Assembly (NCBI GenBank): GCA_035515475.1 | Contig: DATJBF010000060.1 | Location: 1-64,000 of the forward strand | Length of the DNA stretch: 64,000 nt | Direction of reading: 5' to 3' | Origin: DATJBF01 sp035515475 | GTDB lineage: Bacteria > Verrucomicrobiota > Verrucomicrobiia > Palsa-1439 | Part shown: in pieces, positions 1 to 7,226 of the stretch | How the letters are laid out: every line of letters starts with the position of its first letter | Position numbering within the stretch: the stretch's first letter is position 1 | Program-made: the position numbers and the translations under genes | Notes under the pieces: generated by a model | The model's database searches: none | What the model was told of the DNA's origin: nothing | The model's input: the letters and a program-made list of their open reading frames with translations, nothing else

Positions 1-154
1 GGTCAACCTTGATTGGGAGGGCGAGCCTCCCGGCGAGCCGACCGGTTTCTCCGTCAACGCCGCGGCTCAGCAGGAGCCCTGGTCGCCTGCGGCGCCGCCA
101 GAGGCGGGTAAACTTCGCCCTCCCCGCACGCTTCTGATGAACGTTGACGGAGCA
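1..154. repeat. Gene-free edge with GC-rich palindromic repeat remnants
   Basis: No gene is supported here. The stretch near positions 15-40 (GGGAGGGCGAGCCTCCCGG) is self-complementary, and a related GAGGCGGG...CGCCCTCC pair lies at about 110-125. It looks like a dispersed GC-rich repeat downstream of the GH13 gene, which ends at 155. It could also act as that gene's terminator, but there is no clear T-run on the minus strand. Confidence 0.35.
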
Positions 155-1897
155 CTAGGCTTGGAGCCAGAGGGATTGGTAGCCCCCGGTTTCCAGGCGC
201 AGTTGGCCGTTGCGGGCGGCAAACGTCTCGCCGCTGATCAGGTCGCGCCAGTTGGTCGCCGGAAGTCCCCAAGCGGAAAGATCGACGGCAACCGGCTGGG
301 GCCGCGCCGTCACGTTGACCAACGCCACAACCGTTTCGCCGCCTTCCGGGGCGGTGCGGACCAATCCAAACACGCCATCCGCCAATGTCAGAAGTTTCTG
401 CGGCGCGTTGGGATGAAAGGCCGGATGGGAACGGCGCACCCGCAACAGGTCGCGGTAGGCGTGGAAGATGCCGTGCGCGAGCGAATGGCGCTCGGCCAAC
501 TCGGCCTCGAGTGACGCGCGCTGGAATTTCTGGCGATTGATCGTGCGGGCTCGGCCGGTTTGGTTCACGCCCTCGTGCCAGTTGCGCGAACCGAACAGAC
601 TGTGGATGTAGACGCCGGGTACGCCGGCCAGGGAAAGCATGATCGCCTGCGAGGCAAGAAACCGGCGGACGGACACCGACGCATCCGAGGTGCCCGGAGA
701 GTTGAGAGCGTCAAAGAGCGTGGTGTTGAGTTCGTACGGGCTGCGGGAGCCGTCGGAGTTGGTTTTGTAAGAAACTTTGCCGCCTTGCGACTCGGTCAGG
801 TCGACCAGGGCGTCGATCTCGCGTTCGCTCAGCAATCCGCGCGCGGGCACGACGCCGATGCCGTCGTGGGACGCGATGAAATTGAAGAACGTGGTCGTCG
901 GCGATGGGGGCACGAGCGTCGCGGCCCATTGGCTGAGGACGCGGGCGTTGCCGGTGCGGAAGGTGTGAAGCACCAGCGGCGGCAGCGCGAAGTTGTACAC
1001 CATCTGCGCCTCGTCGGTGCCGTCGCCGAAATAGCGGATGTTGTCCTCGTGCGGGACGTTCGTCTCGGTAATCAGCTGCACGCGCGGGGCCACCGCGTCG
1101 AACACGGCCCGGAACAATTTCACCATGCGATGGGTTTGCGGCAGGTGGATGCACCGCGTGCCGATTTCCTTCCAGAGATAGGCGATGGCATCGAGGCGGA
1201 TGACCGTGGCGCCGCGTTCGACGTACAACAGCAACACGTCGACGATCTCCAGCAGGACCCGGGGATTCTGGTAGTTGAGGTCGATCTGGTCGTCGCTGAA
1301 CGTGGTCCAGACGTGCTTCAGCCCGTGGGCAGTCTCGACTGCCGTGAGCAACGGCAGCGTTCGCGGCCGGACGACGGCCGACAGATCGGCCCGGGGATCG
1401 CAAGTGATGAAGTAGTCGGTGTAGGGCTCCTGACCGCGGAGGAACGCTTGGAACCACGCGCTTTCGCGGGACACGTGGTTGATCACGGCATCGAACATCA
1501 ACCGGAAATGTTTCCCGAGGCGCTCCACATCGGTCCAATCGCCGAGCCGGGGATTGACCTGGCGGTAGTCGATGACCGAGAACCCGTCGTCGGACGAATA
1601 CGGGAAATAGGGGAGCAGGTGCACGCCGCCGAGGGCGTCGGGCGCATGCGTTTCGAGAAACTCCGCCAGCGTTTGCAGCGGGGGACGTCCCGGCTCGGCA
1701 ATTTGATCGCCGTAGGTGATGAGAAGGACGTCGCGCTCGGTGAACCACGTGGGCGCGGTCGGGCTTTCGACGCGGGACCGGGGATGACGCCGGCGAAATT
1801 CTGCCAGGCGCTGGGAGAGGGCGGCGAAGGTCCGTTCGCCGGTGGCGGGGCCGTAGAGGAAATTCAGATGATTGCGGATGCGGTCCTCGGGCGACAT
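155..1897 (-). CDS. GH13_18 family sugar phosphorylase (sucrose or glucosylglycerate phosphorylase type)
   Basis: 580-aa cytoplasmic enzyme of the alpha-amylase clan. The GH13_18 subfamily phosphorolyses alpha-glucosides (sucrose, glucosylglycerate, sucrose 6-phosphate) to glucose 1-phosphate. Visible landmarks are VIRLDAIAYLWKEIG with the likely nucleophile Asp236, LITETNVPHEDN with acid/base Glu278, and FIASHDGIG with the transition-state Asp345. There is no signal peptide. ATG 1897 lies 10 nt after the stop of the upstream GT4 gene on the same strand, so the two look co-transcribed. GH13_18 enzymes next to a GT4 transferase are often glucosylglycerate-type phosphorylases, but the acceptor cannot be read from the sequence. 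Family call is secure; substrate is inference. Confidence 0.9.
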   Translation of the reverse strand: MSPEDRIRNHLNFLYGPATGERTFAALSQRLAEFRRRHPRSRVESPTAPTWFTERDVLLITYGDQIAEPGRPPLQTLAEFLETHAPDALGGVHLLPYFPYSSDDGFSVIDYRQVNPRLGDWTDVERLGKHFRLMFDAVINHVSRESAWFQAFLRGQEPYTDYFITCDPRADLSAVVRPRTLPLLTAVETAHGLKHVWTTFSDDQIDLNYQNPRVLLEIVDVLLLYVERGATVIRLDAIAYLWKEIGTRCIHLPQTHRMVKLFRAVFDAVAPRVQLITETNVPHEDNIRYFGDGTDEAQMVYNFALPPLVLHTFRTGNARVLSQWAATLVPPSPTTTFFNFIASHDGIGVVPARGLLSEREIDALVDLTESQGGKVSYKTNSDGSRSPYELNTTLFDALNSPGTSDASVSVRRFLASQAIMLSLAGVPGVYIHSLFGSRNWHEGVNQTGRARTINRQKFQRASLEAELAERHSLAHGIFHAYRDLLRVRRSHPAFHPNAPQKLLTLADGVFGLVRTAPEGGETVVALVNVTARPQPVAVDLSAWGLPATNWRDLISGETFAARNGQLRLETGGYQSLWLQA

Positions 1898-1907
1898 CGG
1901 TCCGTCC

Positions 1908-3173
1908 TCAGACGATGTCCTCCGGCACCGGTTCGAAGCCGGCGAGGAGCACGCGCAGCCGTCGGCGCAGAACGCTCAACGAGAAATGCTGCTTGGCGAT
2001 GGCGAAGTTGCGGTCGATCATGCGCTGGCGCAGGTCGGCATTCCGCAGGACCTCGCGGACCCGTTCCACGACCTCGTTGGTCACGTATCCCTCCATGGTG
2101 ATCGTCTCGAAGCCCAGCGGTTCGATGTCGAGCATGTAAACGGAGTAGCGGTTGACGACAATCGGTTTGCGGAAGTAAACGGCCTCCAGAAAGGCGTTGC
2201 CGAAACCTTCATACACACTTGGGTACGTGATGAGGTCGGCGTGGGGATAAATGTCCCACAGCGTGTAGATTTTCTGGCCGTGTTCGTCGTGTTTGCGCGT
2301 CTCGCTGAGACGATTGGCGACGAAATGAATGTCCACGCCTTCGACTTGCGCCAGGTCGCGCAGCCAATGGTAGTAGCCCAACCCTTCATCACTGGCGCTA
2401 TGGGTGACGATCAACTTGGCGCGTGGTTCTTTGAGCCGACGCACGAGTTCGATCGCGTGTTCGACTCCCTTGCGGGCGACCAGCCGGGTCGGTTGCAGAA
2501 TGAGGATGTCGTCGGGCTTCAACCCCAATTGGGCCCGCACGTCGCTCGAGTACTCGTCCGCGGCCGGCGGATCGGAATCGAAGTCGAACACGTTCGGCAC
2601 GATGGACGCCGCGATCCCTTTGCGTTGGGCCAGATCATGCCGGGCCGGCGTGTTGATGACGACGTGGTGGATGCTGGGCAGGCTGGGGGGGAAAGCGGCG
2701 TCGAGGACGTCTTGGACCGCGTTGATCATGAACCGTTGTCGTTCCCAGTAAAAATCGTGGTGATGGGCCAAGGTATGGATGCCGGTCTCGGCAATGAACT
2801 CCGTCAAGGCCAGCCCGAGTGCGAGGTTCATCGGGATCGTCAGAGCGTTTTGCGGGACGAGAAGGTTGACGGAAAACTCGCTCACGAAGTCCGCGATTCG
2901 CTTCTTCAAGCGTCGGCGCAAGTCGTGAATGTGTTCGGTGATTTCGGGGGTACGCGCCCGCACGCCGAGGCACTGTTGTTGGATGGCTACGACCTCGGGA
3001 TGGGAAAAGTGGGCCTCGGGAATCAACAGAGACGGCTTGAACTGGGGGTCCAGTTCTCCCGCGCAGAAGCACACGTTGTGGCCCAGATCGCGACAGACCC
3101 GCGCCCATTTCATCGTCTCCAAGGTCACGCCATCCGTGCCTGCCAGTCTGGTGGAGATGAACCCGATGTTCAT
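1908..3173 (-). CDS. GT4 family glycosyltransferase
   Basis: 421-aa GT-B fold transferase. The N-terminal Rossmann domain opens MNIGFISTRLAGTDGVTLE, the Gly/Asp-rich acceptor-side loop typical of GT4. The C-terminal donor domain carries ILQPTRLVARKGVEHAIE and YPSVYEGFGNAFLEAV with the EX7E-type glutamates. No membrane segments. It is the first gene of a two-gene minus-strand unit with the GH13_18 phosphorylase. This suggests a pair that builds and recycles a small glucoside such as a compatible solute. Substrate is not determined. ATG 3173 fits the conserved N-terminus; no strong ribosome binding site is visible. Confidence 0.85.
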   Translation of the reverse strand: MNIGFISTRLAGTDGVTLETMKWARVCRDLGHNVCFCAGELDPQFKPSLLIPEAHFSHPEVVAIQQQCLGVRARTPEITEHIHDLRRRLKKRIADFVSEFSVNLLVPQNALTIPMNLALGLALTEFIAETGIHTLAHHHDFYWERQRFMINAVQDVLDAAFPPSLPSIHHVVINTPARHDLAQRKGIAASIVPNVFDFDSDPPAADEYSSDVRAQLGLKPDDILILQPTRLVARKGVEHAIELVRRLKEPRAKLIVTHSASDEGLGYYHWLRDLAQVEGVDIHFVANRLSETRKHDEHGQKIYTLWDIYPHADLITYPSVYEGFGNAFLEAVYFRKPIVVNRYSVYMLDIEPLGFETITMEGYVTNEVVERVREVLRNADLRQRMIDRNFAIAKQHFSLSVLRRRLRVLLAGFEPVPEDIV

Positions 3174-3205
3174 GAGCGATAGTTTTGCCCGAAGGCGCTA
3201 CGGCG

Positions 3206-3685
3206 TCAATGATGCGCTTCGCCTTTCAGCAAATCAATCGCGTGCGGAATGGCGTCGACGACGAATTCGAGGCATTCAACCGCGCCCGTCGGGTTGCCCG
3301 GCAGGCAGATGACGAGTGCTGGACCAACCACGGCAGCCATGGCGCGCGACAGGATGGCGTTGGGAAGACCGGGGAAGCTTCGGGCACGCATCACTTCGCC
3401 GAAACCCGGCAGTTCCTTCGCCGCGATCGCGCGGATGGCCTCGGGCGTCACGTCGCGCTCGGTAATGCCGGTGCCGCCGGTCAGCAGGACCAGCACGCAG
3501 GATTCCTTTTGGATGAACTCGCCGATCTTTTCCTGTATCAGTTCCTCCTCGTCGGGCACCACGGTCGTGGCGGCGACGTTCCACCCACGCTGCTCGCAGA
3601 ACTGTTTCAGCGCGGGGCCGCTTCTGTCTTCGTACCGGCCCCGGGTCGCCCGGTCGCTGACGGTGATGATGCCGACGGTAAGCAT
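3206..3685 (-). CDS. mogA: Molybdopterin adenylyltransferase (MogA/MoaB family)
   Basis: About 159 aa. It activates molybdopterin by adenylation before molybdenum insertion. The family signature LLTGGTGITERDVTPEA is intact, followed by GFGEVMRARS and LPGNPTGAVECLEF, which form the MPT-binding surface. I choose ATG 3685 because MLTVGIITVSDRATRG matches the usual N-terminus; a GTG at 3700 would add five residues. It is the last gene of the minus-strand moaA-moaC-mogA group. The 59 nt before it contain ACTCC-type microrepeats, so it may be translated from the moa transcript without tight coupling. Confidence 0.9.
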   Translation of the reverse strand: MLTVGIITVSDRATRGRYEDRSGPALKQFCEQRGWNVAATTVVPDEEELIQEKIGEFIQKESCVLVLLTGGTGITERDVTPEAIRAIAAKELPGFGEVMRARSFPGLPNAILSRAMAAVVGPALVICLPGNPTGAVECLEFVVDAIPHAIDLLKGEAHH

Positions 3686-3700
3686 GTGGGATTGGAGCAC

Positions 3701-3768
3701 AGGAGTGTTGGAGTGCTGGGAACGGCGGTGATTCCCGGTCTCCGTTACTCCGTCACTCCATCACCCCC
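3701..3768. repeat. ACTCC/GGAGT microrepeat between mogA and moaC
   Basis: On the plus strand the segment reads AGGAGTGTTGGAGTGCTGGG, then CTCCGTTACTCCGTCACTCCA. It is an imperfect array of (T)CACTCC units in both orientations. The array runs into the end of moaC, so the last residues of MoaC (GDGVTE) and its stop codon are written in repeat sequence. Confidence 0.5.
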
Positions 3769-4209
3769 CTTCCACTTCCGGACCAATTTGATTTCGCCGA
3801 TGACCATTTTCTTGTCCACCGCCTTGCACATGTCGTAGATGGTCAGCGCCGCGACCGCGACGGCCGTGAGGGCTTCCATCTCCACTCCCGTCTGCGCGGC
3901 GATTTTCGCGGACGCGGTGACGTCGACCCGGTCTCGGCCGACCACGAACCGGACGTCGGCGTGCGCGAGGTTCAGCGGGTGGCACAAGGGGATGAGTTCG
4001 CCGGTGCGTTTGGCCGCCTGGATTCCCGCGAGGCGCGCCGTGTGCAGCACGTCGCCTTTCGCGATCGCGTCGGCCTTGATGAGCCGAATGGTCGACGGCT
4101 GAAGCTTGATCGTGCCGCAGGCAACGGCTTCGCGCAGTTGGACGGGCTTGGCGGACACGTCCACCATCTTCGCTCTGCCGCGTTTATCGATATGAGTGAG
4201 ACGACTCAT
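3745..4209 (-). CDS. moaC: Cyclic pyranopterin monophosphate synthase MoaC
   Basis: 154 aa. It converts the MoaA product to cyclic pyranopterin monophosphate in molybdenum cofactor synthesis. It shows the MoaC hallmarks: MVDVSAKPVQLREAVA near the start, TGELIPLCHPLNL with the active-site histidine, GVEMEALTAVAVAALTIYDM, and DKKMVIGEIKLVRK with the catalytic lysine region. Length is normal. ATG 4209 gives MSRLTHIDKRGRAKMVDV, the expected N-terminus. It lies between moaA and mogA on the minus strand. The 115-nt gap to moaA is filled by TTCGGATTTCG-type repeats. The last few codons fall in an ACTCC microrepeat. Confidence 0.95.
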   Translation of the reverse strand: MSRLTHIDKRGRAKMVDVSAKPVQLREAVACGTIKLQPSTIRLIKADAIAKGDVLHTARLAGIQAAKRTGELIPLCHPLNLAHADVRFVVGRDRVDVTASAKIAAQTGVEMEALTAVAVAALTIYDMCKAVDKKMVIGEIKLVRKWKGGDGVTE

Positions 4210-4324
4210 CGCTAAATTCGAAATCCGAATGTCGAAATCCGAAACAACTCAGAAATCCAAATTGGGTGATTGCCCGCTCGAATTTGCTTCGAATTTCGGA
4301 TTTCGATATTCGAATTCTTCCTTC
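4210..4324. repeat. Inverted TTCGGATTTCG/CGAAATCCGAA repeats between moaA and moaC
   Basis: The gap holds AAATTCGAAATCCGAATG, TCGAAATCCGAAAC and, after a spacer, TTCGAATTTCGGATTTCGAT and ATTCGAATTC. These are two tandem units facing two inverted units. Transcribed RNA could fold into a long hairpin between moaA and moaC. AT-rich repeats of this style stand out in an otherwise GC-rich region. Confidence 0.7.
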
Positions 4325-5317
4325 CTACCCGCCAATCGCCACCATTTTGCGGCCGGGTATGTAGTTGTCGCGGAACTCGTGTTGCTCGGGTTTGTTGCGG
4401 ATCGTCTGGACGAACACGCCCCGCAAATCGTCGTCGGTCCGGGTCCGGTCGCGGAGCACGGTCTTGAGATCGAACTCCATGTGCGCGCCGAGGCAGGGGC
4501 GCAATTTGCCGTCGGCGGTGAGCCGGATTTTGTTGCAAGCGTCGCAAAAATGGAGGTCGGTCATCGCTCCGATGAACCCGAGGTAAACGGGCAAGTTCTC
4601 GGCGCGATAGTAGAGTGCCGGGCCGTTGCCGCGCACCGATGAAGGCGGTTCGGCAACGGGAACGAGGTCGTACTGAGTTTCGATGACGCGCCGGGCGTGG
4701 CCGATGGAGAGGAAATTGTCCTCGGTGAGTACCTCGCTGGTGCTGATGGGCATCAACTCGATGAACCGCAGCGTCAGGCGTTTCCGGGCGGCGAACTCGA
4801 CGAGGTCGAGCAGTTCGCCGTCGTTCTTCCCTTTCATGAGCACGCAGTTGAGTTTGACCTGGGGAAACCCCGCGTCGATGGCGGCATCGATGCCGGCCAG
4901 GCAATCGGCCAGTTGACCGTTGCCCGTCAACTCGTGGTACAACCCGGCGTCGAGCGTGTCGAGAGAGATGTTGACCTTGGTGACGCCGGCGGCGCGGAGC
5001 GGCGGGGCGAGCGGCGCGAGCAACGTGCCGTTGGTGCTCAGTCCGATGTCGGTGACGCCGGGCAGTTCGTACAACCGGCCGATGAACTCCGTCAGGTCGC
5101 GGCGCACGAGTGGCTCGCCTCCGGTGATGCGAAACTTCGTGACGCCGAGAGACGTGGCGACGCGGGCCACGCGCAGAATCTCCTCGTAGGTGAGGATCTG
5201 GCCTTTCGGCAGCCACTCGACGGTTACGTCGTGGGGGAGACAATAGGCGCACCGCTCGTTGCAGCGGTCCGTCACGGAGATCCGCATGTAGGTCACGATA
5301 TGCACGCCAACAGTCAA
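4325..5317 (-). CDS. moaA: GTP 3',8-cyclase MoaA (radical SAM)
   Basis: About 330 aa. It opens molybdenum cofactor synthesis by cyclising GTP. The N-terminal cluster motif is CNERCAYC (CX3CX2C) in RISVTDRCNERCAYC, followed by FRITGGEPLVRRDL and LSTNGTLL. The second cluster motif is CDACNKIRLTADGKLRPC (CX2CX13C), and the protein ends in the conserved double glycine (VAIGG). The reading frame stays open far upstream into the divergent lipoprotein gene, so the start is uncertain. TTG 5317 or GTG 5305 keep the conserved IVTY segment; ATG 5287 would remove it. It heads the minus-strand moaA-moaC-mogA group. Confidence 0.92.
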   Translation of the reverse strand: MTVGVHIVTYMRISVTDRCNERCAYCLPHDVTVEWLPKGQILTYEEILRVARVATSLGVTKFRITGGEPLVRRDLTEFIGRLYELPGVTDIGLSTNGTLLAPLAPPLRAAGVTKVNISLDTLDAGLYHELTGNGQLADCLAGIDAAIDAGFPQVKLNCVLMKGKNDGELLDLVEFAARKRLTLRFIELMPISTSEVLTEDNFLSIGHARRVIETQYDLVPVAEPPSSVRGNGPALYYRAENLPVYLGFIGAMTDLHFCDACNKIRLTADGKLRPCLGAHMEFDLKTVLRDRTRTDDDLRGVFVQTIRNKPEQHEFRDNYIPGRKMVAIGG

Positions 5318-5386
5318 CAATACGCGGTGGCTGTGGTCGCCGCAAGCCCGGAGAGGCACGCCCGGGAAGCCCGGGAGGCAACCAGA

Positions 5387-5420
5387 TTGACTTTGCCCAA
5401 TGGCCTCGTATCCTGCGCCT
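5387..5420 (+). promoter_or_regulatory. Sigma-70-type promoter placing +1 at the start codon of the aspartic-protease-like lipoprotein gene
   Basis: TTGACT (5387-5392), a 16-nt spacer and TATCCT (5409-5414), then 6 nt to ATG 5421. The expected +1 falls on or next to the A of ATG, which implies a leaderless mRNA and argues against the in-frame ATG at 5400. Confidence 0.5.
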
Positions 5421-6560
5421 ATGCGTTGGCTGCGATCACGTGCGACGGTCTCACCATCCGGTCTCCTGTGCCCGCTCTGGCTCGTGGTCTCACTCGTCCT
5501 TGCCGGTTGCGCGACGAGTCCGTACGCGCGGCTGGAGACGGCCACGCCGGCGCTCTCACCGGCGCAAGTGGCCGAGTTGCAGAAGACCGCCAAGACGCCC
5601 GCCGAACTCGGATTCGAGATGCGCGTGACGAACCGGTCGTTTGATTTTGCGGAGGTAAACCTCGTCGAGGCGAGCGACAATGCCACGGTGCCGTTGGAGG
5701 AACTTCCCCCGGCCAACCCGGCTGCCATTCCGTCCCGCCTGCCGGTCGTGCTCGCCACGGTCAATCCCGACAAGCGTGCCGGGGTCAACGGCGCACCCGA
5801 GGTGCCCGTGTTGCTCGACAGCGGCAGCAACCGCAACCTGTTCGGTTACGAGCTGGCGCGTCGTCTGGGAATCCCGCTCGTGGCGGGGCTCGCCCCGGTC
5901 CGGGGCCTGGGCATCGGCGGCGCGATCGACGACTACGTCGCCGTGGTCCCGTTTATGCAGATCGGATCGGTCGAACTGCGAAAGCTGGTTGCGTTCATCG
6001 GGCCTGACGCGCAGGCCCTCAGCTTCACACGCGGGTTCTGGGGTGACAAACAAATCATGATCCTGGGCGTCAACGCTCTGCGGAAGCTGTCTTATCTGAC
6101 CATTGATTACCTGCGGGGCACGGTGACCATCGGCGCGCGCGCGGCGTTCTTGCCCGATGACACGTTGAAGTTCATGACCACCGCGCCGTTGCGTTGGGTG
6201 AACGACCTGCCGACAGTGGAAGCGTCGGTTGACGGACATGATCCGGTTCCGTGCATTCTGGATACGGGCGGCGATTACGGGATGCTGGTGCCGCGCGTCC
6301 AGGCAATCGAGTTGGGGTATTGGAAGCCCGGCGAAGGGGAGCTGACGACCTCACGGGGCGTGGGCGGCGCGGCGCTGGCCACGAGCTATCTGGTCAAGCA
6401 AGTGCGGATCGGCGGTGCGACGCTCGACCGCATCCCGGCCCATACGACGGTGGTCGGCCCCGAGCCGGGCGGGGGCCGGCTTTTTCTCGGCAACGTGATG
6501 CTTCGCCGCTACCGCGTGACCTTCGATTTCCAGCACGGCGTGCTCTGGCTGGAGCAATAA
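5421..6560 (+). CDS. Lipoprotein with two retropepsin-like aspartyl protease repeats
   Basis: 379 aa from ATG 5421. An N-terminal signal ends in a lipobox (LVLAGC), so it is probably a lipid-anchored envelope protein. Two aspartyl-protease-like halves follow. The first carries VLLDSGSNRN and the second CILDTGGDYG, both resembling the D(S/T)G motif of retroviral-type and pepsin-like proteases, each followed by a hydrophobic core (GLGIGGAID; SRGVGGAALA). Bacterial proteins of this kind are annotated as gag-polyprotein-type aspartyl proteases. DSG in the first half keeps the catalytic Asp. Divergent from moaA. Substrate unknown. Confidence 0.8.
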   Translation: MRWLRSRATVSPSGLLCPLWLVVSLVLAGCATSPYARLETATPALSPAQVAELQKTAKTPAELGFEMRVTNRSFDFAEVNLVEASDNATVPLEELPPANPAAIPSRLPVVLATVNPDKRAGVNGAPEVPVLLDSGSNRNLFGYELARRLGIPLVAGLAPVRGLGIGGAIDDYVAVVPFMQIGSVELRKLVAFIGPDAQALSFTRGFWGDKQIMILGVNALRKLSYLTIDYLRGTVTIGARAAFLPDDTLKFMTTAPLRWVNDLPTVEASVDGHDPVPCILDTGGDYGMLVPRVQAIELGYWKPGEGELTTSRGVGGAALATSYLVKQVRIGGATLDRIPAHTTVVGPEPGGGRLFLGNVMLRRYRVTFDFQHGVLWLEQ

Positions 6561-6674
6561 ACCGGTTCCCGGGTGGACGGCGGGCGCCGAACGAGACGTC
6601 GATCCGCGACGCGGCGCGGTGTTTGACGATGGGAGGACGTGGGGTGTACGGTATTCGGAAAGGAGGACGCGGGA

Positions 6675-7139
6675 ATGAAGCGGATCTGTTTGCTGTGCGT
6701 GGCGCTGGCGTGGGCGCTGTCAGCAATGGCGAAGTCCGACGAGAAGAAGGACGAACCGAAGACCGGCGATACGACGGTGATTGCCTACGAGGGAAGGCAG
6801 AGTTGGCCGACGAGCAAGACGGCCGAGGTGATTCAGGATTACGCGGTGCCGATCTACAAGGGTCTGCCGGACAAGGCGTACAAAGTGATCGGACGCGTTG
6901 TGGACGAGCGGCAGGAGGGCATTGAGGAGGTGGGCCGCGCATTCGACGATGCGTTTGCGAGTCGAAAACAGCGGCTGCGCGTCTGTGCCAATCAAGCCAA
7001 GCTGCACGGGGGCAATGCCGTGATGATTACCGACGACGAACGCGTGTTGAAGGCGCTCAATCTGACGACGAAGGATGCCAAAAAAGAGGCCCCGCTGGTT
7101 CACGAGCGACATAGTGTGGTGTTGATCATCAAGCTCTGA
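6675..7139 (+). CDS. Small exported protein of unknown function
   Basis: 154 aa. Start at ATG 6675 is fixed by AGGAGG at 6661-6666, 8 nt upstream, and gives a clean signal peptide (KRICLLCVALAWALSAMA) cleaved before KSDEKKDE. The mature part contains AYKVIGRVVDERQEGIEEV and LHGGNAVMITDDERVL, a fold reminiscent of small periplasmic heavy-metal-binding-like or YbjQ-like domains, but I do not recognise a family with confidence. It lies 115 nt after the lipoprotein gene. Any role in the envelope is inference. Confidence 0.75.
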   Translation: MKRICLLCVALAWALSAMAKSDEKKDEPKTGDTTVIAYEGRQSWPTSKTAEVIQDYAVPIYKGLPDKAYKVIGRVVDERQEGIEEVGRAFDDAFASRKQRLRVCANQAKLHGGNAVMITDDERVLKALNLTTKDAKKEAPLVHERHSVVLIIKL

Positions 7140-7187
7140 CCCGGTAGTCCGCTTGTCCGCAAGTGGGGATTTCCCATGGCGCCGGCG

Positions 7188-7226
7188 TTGAACCGGTCCG
7201 CCGCACCCCGTATAGTGTCGGCCGCG
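7188..7226 (+). promoter_or_regulatory. Promoter immediately before mnmA
   Basis: TTGAAC (7188-7193), a 17-nt spacer and TATAGT (7211-7216), then 10 nt to ATG 7227. The +1 is expected only a few bases before the start codon, so the mRNA would have almost no leader. It excludes the upstream in-frame start at 7176. Confidence 0.55.

Noticed and set aside
560..3182. Long plus-strand frames opposite the GH13 and GT4 genes
   Set aside because: The minus-strand proteins carry complete catalytic motifs; the plus-strand products do not resemble any family.
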